Positions 52,419-62,847 of a DNA stretch of 64,000 bases are shown here, piece after piece; within the stretch, counting starts at the first letter, position 1, and every line of letters begins with the position of its first letter. The notes beneath the pieces are model-generated. The model was given only the letters and a program-made list of their open reading frames with translations. It was not told the DNA's origin and made no database searches. Source of the DNA: Linderina pennispora. Taxonomy: Eukaryota; Kickxellomycota; Kickxellomycetes; Kickxellales; Kickxellaceae. Location: the NCBI RefSeq assembly GCF_002104995.1, contig NW_024468254.1:372001-436000 (forward strand), in the 5' to 3' direction. Made by a program: the position numbers and the translations under genes.

Positions 52419-53207
52419 ATGCCAAAGAAGACCGAAAAGCTAGCGGTTGGAGCCACGGCCGCGCTGAATTTGCGCGCAGAGCTCGAGCGAGCGGTCGATG
52501 AGAGCAAAGGGGCTGCCGGCAGCCGCGCCAGGGCTTCCGAAAAGCGCAGTTCCGCTTGGGATGCACAGAACGAGGGCGTTCAGCAGCGCGCCTTGAAAGA
52601 CATGCTAGAGCTGCAGGAGCAGAGCCCAGGCGAGGTAAGCGCGCGGATCCGAGCCAACATGGAGAAGAAGGCACGGATCTACGACATGCTCAGCACTGGG
52701 CGGACCGCAGACGGCCTGGACGAGGACACGGCTGCGCGGATCATGGAGGAGAGCTCGGTCGATTTTTTGAGCAAGCAGTACAGCCACTTACTGGAGCGGA
52801 AGCGCCGGAGGGCGGAGGAGCGCGGCGATGAGCTGGTTGAGATCATTGACGAGTTTGGCCGCACACGCATGGTCCCACGCAGCCAGGCGGGGCAGTATCA
52901 AGCTGGAAGCAGCAGCGACGACATCTCTTCCTCAGACGCTTCGGACGAGGAACATCTGCTGCTGTCGACGAGCAGGAGCCATGTGGCCGGCCATTATGAG
53001 CTGTCGTCCAACGCTGCCGAACGCGAGAAGCAGATCAGGAACCTCAAGGACCTGCATTGTGAGACTGTAGCTGCGCGCGAATCTGCCGAGACGAACCTGA
53101 CGCTGCAGGACCGGCAGCAGCAGCTCGTTGACCATCGCTGGCACAAGGTTCTTGAATCACATGCGCGTGCGCTGCGAAATGCACGTGACCACACCAACCC
53201 CCAATAA
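52419..53207 (+). CDS. CCDC174-like coiled-coil nuclear protein
   Basis: 262 residues from the ATG at 52,419. It is mostly charged helix: N-terminal LNLRAELERAVDESKG, then ARIRANMEKKARIYDMLSTG and SVDFLSKQYSHLLERKRRRA, and the strand-like ELVEIIDEFGRTRMVP. The RIYDMLSTG helix followed by FL-K and the -DEFGRTR- element is the core of CCDC174, a protein linked to the exon-junction complex in animals. The acidic Ser/Asp run (about 165-175) is shared by type only. Assignment is by pattern and moderate; a role in splicing is inference. Confidence 0.65.
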   Translation: MPKKTEKLAVGATAALNLRAELERAVDESKGAAGSRARASEKRSSAWDAQNEGVQQRALKDMLELQEQSPGEVSARIRANMEKKARIYDMLSTGRTADGLDEDTAARIMEESSVDFLSKQYSHLLERKRRRAEERGDELVEIIDEFGRTRMVPRSQAGQYQAGSSSDDISSSDASDEEHLLLSTSRSHVAGHYELSSNAAEREKQIRNLKDLHCETVAARESAETNLTLQDRQQQLVDHRWHKVLESHARALRNARDHTNPQ

Positions 53208-53539
53208 ACTGTACAGTCCTAGCGTGTACATATTGCCAGCGCTGGATTGTGGGCGCCAGTAAAAATTTTTGTACTAGCTGGTGTCATTGTTTCCTTTATA
53301 TTGTTGGCATACCTGGCACAAATACATTGCTGTGTATACCAAATACCGAAGGAGTGCATCCTGCCCAATCTCGCATACAGCACACACGCCAGAATACCAT
53401 AGAACACAACCGAATATTATTTAGGTAACTATCAAAATGAACAAATTACCAGCGCTGGCATAGGCGATACAGGGTATGGTCATTATTGCGTGTTGGCAGC
53501 CTGCCGCTAACGACATATGGACGTGCATATATAGTCAGA
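53208..53539. other. Intergenic upstream of TAF4
   Basis: 332 bases between two plus-strand genes, AT-rich, with a TATA-like CATATATAG only ~15 bp before the TAF4 ATG. Nothing else recognised. Confidence 0.5.
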
Positions 53540-56500
53540 ATGTCAGGCGACAAGCAAGGTGTAAACGGTAGCAATTTTACGAGCAGCACATCGGCGGCCG
53601 AGTCGCCGCTACTCTCGATCTTGAGCAGACTGGATGGAGCGGGCAGTGCCAGCAGCAGTTCACTTCTGGCTACAGGAACATCGCAGGCGCCGCTTGATCT
53701 GTCATCGCTGCTACCCTCCAGCAGCTCGCTTCTGCCATCGACCAGCGACGCCACAGCAAGCTCCACGACAGCGCTGCCACTGGACGCGGACCTCGACCAG
53801 CTCATGAAATCGCTGGGAACAACGGCGACAGATACACCAAAAGTGACAAATGACGAGATCAACAAGCTGCTTGACAGCATTGGGGTGGATCTGTCAAAGA
53901 GCGTTCCCATGTCAGCTGCGTCGCCCGTCGCCGGGACTGACTCGCTGCTGGCGCTCAGCCGGGATCTGGGAATCGACCTGGGCCCCTCAACGGCATCTCT
54001 GATGTCGCCGCCGCCGCCACACTCGACACCCATGCCTAACATCGGGGGCGTGCGTCCTCAGGTGCAGCCGAATGTTAGTGCCTCGCCGGCCACGCCATCG
54101 CCGCATCCGTCAGTCACGGTAAATGTTAACCAGCCGGTGCGTAGCGGCCCGATATCGATGCCGACCTCTCCGGCATTGATGGGGCTTGGTGGAGCTGGTG
54201 TGCCGAGGGCAGCAGCGCTGAACACTGCGAGTACAACGCCAATGCGGACTCCTCATCTTAACCCGTCGTCTACCCCGTCGACGCCGTCGGTAAGTGGTGG
54301 ACAGGCAGCTCAGAGAACTCACCAGACATCGTCCTCTGCCTCAGTTGCTGTTCAAAGCCAGCGTCCGGCACAGCAGCCGCAATTCAGACCGAGTCCTGCT
54401 CGTCCTCAACGGCCCACCGCACCAAACACAGCCCGCAGACCTCCACCAGGCGCACAGCAGTATCAACAACAGATGCAGCAGCAGCAACAGGCGATGCAGG
54501 GTGGAGTACGGCCGAATATGTCCTTTAACAGCTCACCGAGCAGCTCACCGGCACTGTCGGCTACCAGCCAAGGGCAGCGTTCCCAGCAGCGCCCGCAAAT
54601 GGCAGTTCCTGGAAACCGGCCGACTATGAGACCACGTCCGCATCATGGACCTGCAGGAGCCAACCGTGGACCGCGTGATTCGGCATCCCCGGCTGGCAGT
54701 CCTCGCTCTGGTTCTCCAGTCAACCAGAACAGGCCCCAGCAACAGAGACCACATCCGCAGCAGCAACAGCAACAGCAACGTCGAATGCAGACGCCGCACC
54801 AGCAGCAAGGTCGCCCGCCGCACCCTCAACAGCAGCAGCATCCACTGGCGCGCCCTGTGGGTAGACCACCTAACCGGCCGCCGAATGCTGGCGGTGCGTC
54901 GGATATGACCTCATGGCTTACTGATGTTATGCGGAGTCTGCCAGCAGACCGACAGGAGCGACTTGCAGAGCTTCTGCGCGGGTTCCAGACCGGCGCGATT
55001 CCGCCACAGGTGTTTTTGCAGCAGGCGCAGGAGATGCTGGGTGCACGGTTCAGTGATTTGGTGGCTGTGACGCAGAATCGGACGCAGCCACGGCCTCAGG
55101 CTCCTTCCCAGATGACTCAGCAGGCGCAGAGCCAGATGCGGCCAGTTGGGCTGGTTCGCCCCCAGGCGCAGATGGGCGTTGGGCCGCAGAACCCGCTTGG
55201 GGTCTCGATCAGCCGACCTGGAATGCAAATGAGCGGTCCCATGTCGTCGTCGTCGCCGGCTCCGATGCAGCAGGCTATGTCTGGGACAGCAATTTCACCG
55301 GTGCTCTCGATGCACAGCCCCGATGGTGGTCAGAACCTTCAGATGATGCAGCAGTTGCTTCTAAACCGGCAGCAACAGCAAGGAAACGCTGGCCAGCCCG
55401 GCATGCCAAATATGATGCCGTTGGCGATGCAGAGCGGCATAGCGCCCACGCAGCACCCGATGCCCCAGATGCCCATTGGGCTGAATCCTGGAGTCCCAGC
55501 GCAGGCACACAATTTTGACGATCTGATTTCCCGGTTCCGCACCATCATCACTTTTCCATCCATTCCTCACCAGCAGCTTACCCTGCTGAGCAACCAGCTG
55601 AATGCCTACACTGCTGCGCTGAATGACAGAACCGGACCCAATGCCAACATCCCAGACGAGGAGCGCTCAAAGAAATTGATGCAGATTAGTAGCCTTCAGA
55701 GCCTGATCGTGCGTCGGCAGCAGGGTCAGCAGCAGCCTCAGGTGAAGCAGGAGCATGGCTCCACACCGCTGGCTTCAGAACCTGGCTCGCGTGCGGCCAG
55801 CCCCAAGCCTGAGCGCAAGAAAAAGGGCAGCGCCGGCAAGGCCAAGGCTGATGGCGAGGGGAGCAAGGGGAAAAAGCGGGCTGCTGACTCGCGTAGATCT
55901 GATTCGCCAGCGCCGCGCGGTAGTGGGAAGCGGGCAAAGACAGGCGACGCGCCGGGACCCGAGCCCAACATCGACACGCTGGCAACGCAGCTTGCGCTGG
56001 CTGGACCGCTGCTATCACTCGACACGGTTTCATCAATCAGCGGGTCGCGCGGAGGAGCCAACACCGATCTGACGGCCGGATGGTCGGCGAACCAGATGGG
56101 CGACGATCTACCCGATGTCTATGTGGACATGGCTGCAACCTCATCCTCCCGCGTCGCCTCACGGGTGCCTGCTAGCCGCACCAGCACAATGGCAACCAAC
56201 GATGATGCTTCGGACAGTGACGACGACCGCAACAAGACAAGGGAGCGGTCATCGCCCAAGCCGCAGCAGGCACGCAGGCCCAGGGAGAAGCGCGAAAAGG
56301 AGCGCTCGGGTACCGGCGGCGGGTCTGGCGGAGATATGTTCTCGATAGACGACGTCATTGGCTACGCTGGCGTCGATCTGCGCGAAGAATCTGACGTATT
56401 CCTCCATGGCCAAATGCCACACAGCTACAGCGACGCGCCAATGCACATTGACGACGACACCCCGGCTGTGCTTACCTACAGCATTGATGGGGTGGATATT

Positions 56501-57637
56501 ACGCGTGAGCGCTCAAAGCCCGTCGATTTTGCCGACCGCAATGTGCTTGAGAAGCTGATTGCCAAGGCGTGCAAGAACGCGCATATCAGCGCGGTGTCCT
56601 CGGATGTGGCCCCGTATCTATCATGTGCGCTGCATGATCGGCTGCGGACTTTCATGGAGCTCGTGTCAGCAGCAGCATACCATCGCACGCGCACACAGAC
56701 GCTGCCGCCGCCGCCATTAGATCCACTGACGCGCCTTCCGCTGTACAAGATCACGCCGAACCTGGACGTGAAGAAGCAGCTGAGTGTGCTGGAGCGCGTC
56801 GACAGGATCCGCGAGGAGCGGCGTGAGCAGGAGCTGCATGATCGCGAGCAGCGCAATCTGATTGAGCACCAACAGCCTGAGGGTGACGCCCAGAAGGACT
56901 CTGACGCAGCCGACGGCGGTGCTGAAGGCGGTAATGTCAGTGGTGGCAATGCAGCCGAGGCTGTGCCCCAGTCTGGACCGAGCGAGAATGGCGAGCCGCC
57001 GCGGCCTGCTTCGGCGATCAAGCGGCAGAAGAAGAAGGACGATGGAGCCGAGACACCGTCATACACGAGCAAGAACATGCCTGACGACCTGCGCAACAAA
57101 ATTAGCAACCTGACAGCGCTGCGGGCCGCTGGCGGCGTGCGCAAATCGTGGATGAACGCGGCAACGCCGGCATGGCTGGCCAACGCGTCGTCTGCCAAGG
57201 CCACGCCGTCGCGAATGAGCACCCGCTCACCGCAGCTGTCAGCCAAGGACGATTTGGACGGCGTCAAGGCGTCGGACCTGCATCGTGCGCAAAGCACCAC
57301 TGCCCTGCCGACGGGCAGCAGCTCAGGAAAGCCAATGCCGCTGGAAATCTCCATTGCTGGCCACAAGCGCACGTTCTCGGGCGTGGATACCCCTGGTGGT
57401 CAGGAGGCCGCGACGCCAGACAGCACAGCGCATGTCGATTCGCCGTCTGGATTCCGGAGCCAGCGGCTTCCGCCTCCTTTGCTGTCGCATCGCCCGACGT
57501 CTCTATCGACGCCGCTGACGGTCACTGTGCGGGACTGTCTGTTCTCGCTGGAGCGGGAGAAGCTGAGTGGTGTGCGTGTTGGCCGCGGTAGTGGCGAGCG
57601 TGTGCTGATCCAGGCGTACAACCGCTACTTTTTGTGA
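53540..57637 (+). CDS. TAF4: TFIID subunit TAF4
   Basis: 1365 residues from the ATG at 53,540 (an upstream in-frame ATG adds 18 codons). The first third is Ser/Pro then Gln-rich and low-complexity. A TAFH (NHR1) domain is at about 455-512 (LPADRQERLAELLRGFQTG, PPQVFLQQAQEMLG). The TAF4 histone-fold region lies near 1010-1060 (EKLIAKACKNAHI, PYLSCALHDRLRTFMELVSA). The conserved C-terminal domain follows (VKKQLSVLERVDRIREERRE; RDCLFSLEREKLSG; VLIQAYNRYFL ending). TAF4 pairs with TAF12 and nucleates TFIID, which recognises core promoters. All landmarks are in place; no intron. Confidence 0.92.
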   Translation: MSGDKQGVNGSNFTSSTSAAESPLLSILSRLDGAGSASSSSLLATGTSQAPLDLSSLLPSSSSLLPSTSDATASSTTALPLDADLDQLMKSLGTTATDTPKVTNDEINKLLDSIGVDLSKSVPMSAASPVAGTDSLLALSRDLGIDLGPSTASLMSPPPPHSTPMPNIGGVRPQVQPNVSASPATPSPHPSVTVNVNQPVRSGPISMPTSPALMGLGGAGVPRAAALNTASTTPMRTPHLNPSSTPSTPSVSGGQAAQRTHQTSSSASVAVQSQRPAQQPQFRPSPARPQRPTAPNTARRPPPGAQQYQQQMQQQQQAMQGGVRPNMSFNSSPSSSPALSATSQGQRSQQRPQMAVPGNRPTMRPRPHHGPAGANRGPRDSASPAGSPRSGSPVNQNRPQQQRPHPQQQQQQQRRMQTPHQQQGRPPHPQQQQHPLARPVGRPPNRPPNAGGASDMTSWLTDVMRSLPADRQERLAELLRGFQTGAIPPQVFLQQAQEMLGARFSDLVAVTQNRTQPRPQAPSQMTQQAQSQMRPVGLVRPQAQMGVGPQNPLGVSISRPGMQMSGPMSSSSPAPMQQAMSGTAISPVLSMHSPDGGQNLQMMQQLLLNRQQQQGNAGQPGMPNMMPLAMQSGIAPTQHPMPQMPIGLNPGVPAQAHNFDDLISRFRTIITFPSIPHQQLTLLSNQLNAYTAALNDRTGPNANIPDEERSKKLMQISSLQSLIVRRQQGQQQPQVKQEHGSTPLASEPGSRAASPKPERKKKGSAGKAKADGEGSKGKKRAADSRRSDSPAPRGSGKRAKTGDAPGPEPNIDTLATQLALAGPLLSLDTVSSISGSRGGANTDLTAGWSANQMGDDLPDVYVDMAATSSSRVASRVPASRTSTMATNDDASDSDDDRNKTRERSSPKPQQARRPREKREKERSGTGGGSGGDMFSIDDVIGYAGVDLREESDVFLHGQMPHSYSDAPMHIDDDTPAVLTYSIDGVDITRERSKPVDFADRNVLEKLIAKACKNAHISAVSSDVAPYLSCALHDRLRTFMELVSAAAYHRTRTQTLPPPPLDPLTRLPLYKITPNLDVKKQLSVLERVDRIREERREQELHDREQRNLIEHQQPEGDAQKDSDAADGGAEGGNVSGGNAAEAVPQSGPSENGEPPRPASAIKRQKKKDDGAETPSYTSKNMPDDLRNKISNLTALRAAGGVRKSWMNAATPAWLANASSAKATPSRMSTRSPQLSAKDDLDGVKASDLHRAQSTTALPTGSSSGKPMPLEISIAGHKRTFSGVDTPGGQEAATPDSTAHVDSPSGFRSQRLPPPLLSHRPTSLSTPLTVTVRDCLFSLEREKLSGVRVGRGSGERVLIQAYNRYFL

Positions 57638-57875
57638 GATCCAAGAAAAAACAAAGCGACGTCCAAGCTGCCAGCCTAAAAATACAATGCTGATTTGATT
57701 ATCAGGATCCCATCAATGAAACACGAAAATTTGAAGTGCGTTGTCGGCGTGTCCGGCGTGGTCCTTCTTTTGCTCTTTTGCTCGACTTTTCCACCTTGGC
57801 GTCGCATTTAGAGTGCTCTCTAGTTTACTTTTGCTAATTCACTTATACTACACAGCCTAGGGCGGTGGAAACTAG

Positions 57876-60800
57876 ATGAATAGTGGAGCTCCACCGGCTG
57901 GCAGTCCGCCGCGGCCACCACAGCAGAGGCCAGTGCCGCGGCCGGCTCTTCACGGACCAGCGCTGCCAGGATTGCAACAGCCACAGCCAGTACAGAAACC
58001 ACAGCCACCACACCAGCAGCAGATTGGTCAACGTCCACCAGTAACGCAGCATACACCGCCAAGACCTTTCCGGCCACCACAGCACCTGCCTCAGCAGCCC
58101 AGCCAGCAAACCAGGCCACGGCCATTGCCACCACAGACCAGCTCACGGCCAGCAAAGCCTTTGGGACTGCCAATGCATAGTCCAATTCGACCGCCAGCAG
58201 CACGGACAATACAGAGCCCGCCTCAGCAACAGAATGTAGCGCGTGGTGGGCGGCCGCCAACACAGAGACCTGTGCAGAGTTCCTCGCCACGGCCGATTCA
58301 GGCACACGCACTGCGACCAGCCTCACCGGCGACCCAACGTGTAGCACAGCCACCACAGAAGCAGGGGTCGTGGCCAGCTGAGTCCTCACCGCAGCAGCCA
58401 ATCCAGAGATCGGATGCTCAGTCGCCGCCGCGGCCATCACCGAATCACTCGCAAAGGCCGGTACTGAGTCCCAGCCAGCGACCGATCTCACGGCCAAGGA
58501 GTCAGCCAACAACACAGCGGCCAGCGAATCCAACCCTGAGGCCCCAGAATGATCCGACCAAAGTCATAATGAAGCAGGAACTTAACCCACCAGTATATCG
58601 GCCGGTCCCGCGATCCCCTGCCCAAGCACCGGTTCAACCGCCACCGAAGCCAACCCAGCGGCATTCGCCGTTGTCACCACAGAGGATATCACAACAACAG
58701 GCCCCGAAGCCAGTACGACCACTGTCGCCGCCACCAAAGACACCGGGACAGGTTTCTGCGCGGCCAACACAACAGCAGCCTTTGAGGCCAGTACAGACAT
58801 CGGCTCTGAATCCTCTGTCCCCAAACTCTCGAGACCAGGCTCCCATTAAGCTGACAGCGCCAAAAGAGGCAGCTACAGCACCAAAGCCTGATAACGAGCC
58901 GCTTCGACAGCCGGTAGCAAAAGCCGCCGAGCAAGCAAATAGCAAGTCTCAGCCTCCTCCAAGACAGCTGGGCGGCAAGCAGAAATCGGGATCGGAGCAG
59001 CAGCCAGTAGTGATCACGGCCAAGCAAACGAGTGGCCAGCCTGGGCATCCTGCACCAACACCGAAAAGTCGGCCAGAGCCAACCGAGAAAAAGCAGCCGA
59101 TAATAAGGGTAGCTGGCCAGATTAGTCAGCATTCGCAACAGCCTGAGTCTCGACCAGGACCACCGTCGAAGAAGCGTCCTGCGGAGCCTGCACCAGAGCC
59201 ATCTCGTGCCAAGCGAGTGTGTCCTACCGACTGGGACGATAAGGCAAGGACACGAGTGGAGTGCATTCTGCGCGAGCAGCTGGATTTGGAGCTCTACTTG
59301 AAGCAGAAGGAGATCAACACCATCACCGAGCGTCTGCAGCAGAGCGAGGCCATGCTAAGCGTCATCGAGAGCGCAATCCGATCACAACAGTTCGAGGAGC
59401 AGCAGGGCCAGATCGCATCGACAAATACGGCCGATGGATACTACAGCTACTTCCATGAGATGATGGAGTCGTCGGGTAATCGCGGCCAGTACCCCGTGCG
59501 GAATGCATTGCCGCCAAGCAGCGGCTATTCGTACCGGCAACGGCCGCGGCGAGCCGCAGCACAGGCAGCACAGTACATGATGGATCCGAGCGGCACCTTG
59601 TATGCACGGCGAAACGACGGGCAGACTGTGCGCATGGTCTGTCTGGACTGCCGACGTGACGAGTTTGCCAGCATGCAGAGCTTCCTGAACCATTCAAGGC
59701 TGCAGCACGGACTGGAATTTCCTAACTCTGAAGAGGCGATTTCTGTGTGTGGCGTTGTGGACGACTTGGGCTCTGACGAGGACAGTGACGAGCATCCCAA
59801 GGTGAGCCGAGCCACTGGGTCCCAGGCGCCACTCAAGGAGTCACAGCTCTCGGTGCTCTCGGCTAATCTGAATGCCGAGCAGAAGAACAGCATCACCGAT
59901 GCACTTGAGTTCATCAACAAGCCGCGTGTACCCGACGTCGAGAGTAGCGATGACGACAGTGACTCGGACAGTCAAGCTGATAGACACAGCAACAAGCAGC
60001 AGAGATCCAAGGCCGGATCAGCAAAGTCCAGAGCCACTGCTGTTGCTGTTGCTGCATCTGCAGAGAATGCACCAGCACCCCTGGGCGACACCCGGTTCCA
60101 CGTCATTCGTAGAGTCATGCTGGGCAACACGTCCCGGTATTTTGAGCCAGAAGCCCGGCCAGCGGGCAAGGAAAACAGCACACACAAGTGGACAATCTAC
60201 CTGCGCAACAAGCCCGGCGAGCAGCCGATCGAGCAGTATGTGAAGCGCGTGCGGGTGTTTCTGCACCCGTCGTACCGGCCAGACGACATTGTTGATCTGT
60301 CACAACCAAAGTTCGAGCTTACGCGGTGGGGCTGGGGCGAGTTTCCGGTGCGTGTCCAGATCTTTTTTGTCGACAAGCGCAACAAGCCAGTCGACCTGAT
60401 CCACTTGCTCAAGCTGGACAACGACTGGTCTGGCAACACGGTGCTGGGCGCCGAGAAGCCTATTGATTTCGAGATCGATCGACGCGGACTAGCTACTGGC
60501 GATTCGGCAGTGCTCAGCAATGAGCCAGAACCACTGCCGCCACCACCATCGAACCCGTTGCTACAGCAGCTGTTTGCTGAACTGTGTCGGGTGTTCCCAC
60601 TGGTGCTGGCCGATGCACTGCCACATGATGCAAAACAGCCCGAGGTTCCAGAGCAGATCCTCGAGCTGGTGTCACCTAAGATTATCGAAAGGTGGACGTG
60701 GGGAGTTGCCGTCACGAGCGAGATCTGGAGAGAGTCGTGGCCGTTAGGCAGGCGTCTAGCTGCCGAAGCCCATCGGAACCGCGCCCTGATGGCTACACTG

Positions 60801-62315
60801 AGGTCGGCAGGGATTGCTGAGGTCCTGGGCGCTAGTGGAGGCTCTGTAAATACACCGGCTGAGTCCTCTGCCTCTGTCGCTGCCACCGGCTTATCTGAGC
60901 GGGTCGTAAGGTCGTTCCAAGCGATTCTAACTGCGGCCGGAGTCGATTCCAAAGCTACCGAGGATGTTCTTAAATCAGTTCGAGCGGCAGCCACCAAGCA
61001 GCACCAGCAGAGCGCCGATATGCTGAGCCTGTGGCTGAAGAGTAATATTACAAAGCCGCTTCGGGCTGACAAGGAGCGTGGACCACACAAGGCAGAGTAT
61101 GCGTGGTCGCTGAAACGGTGGTTGCGCAGCAATGGGTTTGTCCCGATGCCAGCACTGAGCAGTACCGAGGAGAAGGTGTATCTGGCGGACTCTGCCTACG
61201 CGTACATGGCGACTGCTGGTGCAAAAGAGGCCGAGCGGCTTGAGCAGCTGGCTAAACACAGAAACCATGGGGGCGATATACAGTCCCGACCAGCGACGGT
61301 CCCTAGGTACCGGTTCTTCTGCCATGGATGCGGGGCACTGGAGTCGCGCGACGACCCACGGTTCATTGTGCGCAACGGCGAGCTGGTCATGGATGCTGGT
61401 AGCACTCTGCCGCCAATCTCATACTGCAGCGACCAATGCGAGAATCTTGCAGCAACCTCTGTCTCGACGATATCGGCGGCGGCAAATGCACTGGCGAAGC
61501 TGCCACAAGGGTGGGATGCGACTGAGGAGGAGGATGAAGACGCAATGCTGATGATCGACGACGATGCTGCCGCGTATTCCAACGCTGCCACACCGCTGCC
61601 GTCGCGTCCGTCGTCGCCGCACGGCCATGCTGGCTTTGTGGATGAGAACATTGCAAAGATTGCTGGGCTATTGCGCCAGTTTAACTCGGACAACCAGAGC
61701 GAGCGACAGAGCGAGGACCAGGCAGCCAAGCCAGAGCACAAGGACGAGGACCAGAAGGCCACTGCCCCATCCTATGACAACGATGACGGCAATGAAGACA
61801 CCGATGACGAGCGCGACATGGATACCGCTGATGCTAATGCAGTCAACGATATGGAGATCGACTGGATCTGGTCGACTCTGCGGCCCCTGAAATTGCGATG
61901 TGCGCCTGCATCGCGATTTCTGGAGGCAGATCTGGCCAAGCCACGGGCAGGTGGAAAAGCGGGCTCTGAGAGCGCAGCTGCCTCGGGCTCATGGGTGCAG
62001 CTGCCAAACTCGAGCGACGAGGCGTTTGGCGAGGCGCTGGACCAGCGTCTGGTGGTGGGCCGCCTGCTGCTTGATGTCGCAAAGCTGTTCATGCGGGACT
62101 TGATTGGTGCGTCGGACCGAGCGATGCGCCAGAACCGAGCGGCTGTGGTTGGGCAGCAGCAGAGCAAGTCTTCGGAAACCCCACCCGAGGATGGCGGTGG
62201 CGATAGCCGGCTGTTGATGATGAATCCGCTTCATGTGCTGTCGGCTGTCAAGCGAGACCCCAAGTCGTTTGACGTGTGCTCCAACGCGTACTTGGCCGAT
62301 GAACTGGAGCCCTAG
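57876..62315 (+). CDS. YEATS2-like acyl-lysine reader with C2H2 and Cys-rich fingers
   Basis: 1479 residues, one exon. The first ~450 residues are a Pro/Gln-rich run of loose repeats of type PxxQRPxxxP. A coiled coil is near 465-510. A zinc finger follows at about 586-613 (VRMVCLDCRRDEF...NHSRLQHG), close to the Ahc1-type C2H2 finger of ADA complexes. The YEATS domain is at about 736-875: FHVIRRVMLGN, THKWTIYLRN, the reader loop FELTRWGWGEFPVRVQIFF. A Cys-rich CxxCG unit (about 1147-1192: FFCHGCGALESR, CSDQCEN) and a C-terminal histone-fold-like segment (VVGRLLLDVAKLFMRDLI, NPLHVLSAV) complete it. This order is that of YEATS2, the histone-acyl reader of the ATAC/ADA acetyltransferase. Budding yeast lacks a YEATS2 ortholog. 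It lies directly downstream of TAF4. Confidence 0.85.
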   Translation: MNSGAPPAGSPPRPPQQRPVPRPALHGPALPGLQQPQPVQKPQPPHQQQIGQRPPVTQHTPPRPFRPPQHLPQQPSQQTRPRPLPPQTSSRPAKPLGLPMHSPIRPPAARTIQSPPQQQNVARGGRPPTQRPVQSSSPRPIQAHALRPASPATQRVAQPPQKQGSWPAESSPQQPIQRSDAQSPPRPSPNHSQRPVLSPSQRPISRPRSQPTTQRPANPTLRPQNDPTKVIMKQELNPPVYRPVPRSPAQAPVQPPPKPTQRHSPLSPQRISQQQAPKPVRPLSPPPKTPGQVSARPTQQQPLRPVQTSALNPLSPNSRDQAPIKLTAPKEAATAPKPDNEPLRQPVAKAAEQANSKSQPPPRQLGGKQKSGSEQQPVVITAKQTSGQPGHPAPTPKSRPEPTEKKQPIIRVAGQISQHSQQPESRPGPPSKKRPAEPAPEPSRAKRVCPTDWDDKARTRVECILREQLDLELYLKQKEINTITERLQQSEAMLSVIESAIRSQQFEEQQGQIASTNTADGYYSYFHEMMESSGNRGQYPVRNALPPSSGYSYRQRPRRAAAQAAQYMMDPSGTLYARRNDGQTVRMVCLDCRRDEFASMQSFLNHSRLQHGLEFPNSEEAISVCGVVDDLGSDEDSDEHPKVSRATGSQAPLKESQLSVLSANLNAEQKNSITDALEFINKPRVPDVESSDDDSDSDSQADRHSNKQQRSKAGSAKSRATAVAVAASAENAPAPLGDTRFHVIRRVMLGNTSRYFEPEARPAGKENSTHKWTIYLRNKPGEQPIEQYVKRVRVFLHPSYRPDDIVDLSQPKFELTRWGWGEFPVRVQIFFVDKRNKPVDLIHLLKLDNDWSGNTVLGAEKPIDFEIDRRGLATGDSAVLSNEPEPLPPPPSNPLLQQLFAELCRVFPLVLADALPHDAKQPEVPEQILELVSPKIIERWTWGVAVTSEIWRESWPLGRRLAAEAHRNRALMATLRSAGIAEVLGASGGSVNTPAESSASVAATGLSERVVRSFQAILTAAGVDSKATEDVLKSVRAAATKQHQQSADMLSLWLKSNITKPLRADKERGPHKAEYAWSLKRWLRSNGFVPMPALSSTEEKVYLADSAYAYMATAGAKEAERLEQLAKHRNHGGDIQSRPATVPRYRFFCHGCGALESRDDPRFIVRNGELVMDAGSTLPPISYCSDQCENLAATSVSTISAAANALAKLPQGWDATEEEDEDAMLMIDDDAAAYSNAATPLPSRPSSPHGHAGFVDENIAKIAGLLRQFNSDNQSERQSEDQAAKPEHKDEDQKATAPSYDNDDGNEDTDDERDMDTADANAVNDMEIDWIWSTLRPLKLRCAPASRFLEADLAKPRAGGKAGSESAAASGSWVQLPNSSDEAFGEALDQRLVVGRLLLDVAKLFMRDLIGASDRAMRQNRAAVVGQQQSKSSETPPEDGGGDSRLLMMNPLHVLSAVKRDPKSFDVCSNAYLADELEP

Positions 62316-62847
62316 ATGTCAGAATGTACAGAAAACTGAAAACCTAAATCCATGACAATGTCTTGAACCATGTTTTGTCTTTTTATGAGTTCCCAATATG
62401 GCGGGCCTAATATTTGGAACTCGGTTTTGGAATGGTGCAATTGATACTTTCTCACCTGCTCTTCCTGCCCCCAGAGCAGCAAGATCTGCCAATGTCTTGG
62501 AAACACAGGAAATTCCGTGTTGCAGGTCTCCCGCAATTGTTCATGTGGCGCACTTGCCATTCCGATGTAAAACGGGCAATGCAGAGCAGCTCCCGGGATG
62601 ACAAAGTTGCAGGTTTCTTTCAGCAATTGTTGTGAGATGAACTGCCGTGACCATGCTGGCTAAATGAGCCAGGGAAAGGCGATGTGCATAGCTCTCCGAT
62701 TCTGCAGACATGTTTTCATCCTGTCCTTCTTTTTCCTCCCTCTCTGCCTCCTGCCCTTTACAGCACCAGTCCTCTATCCCATTCCTGTTCTTGCAAACAC
62801 TACAAATACGCATTCTCTCCCACATCCACAGTCCTCTATTTGCTATT
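62316..62847. other. Intergenic between YEATS2-like and RGS genes
   Basis: 532 bases between two plus-strand genes. Translations of short frames here are unprotein-like. No feature recognised. Confidence 0.5.
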
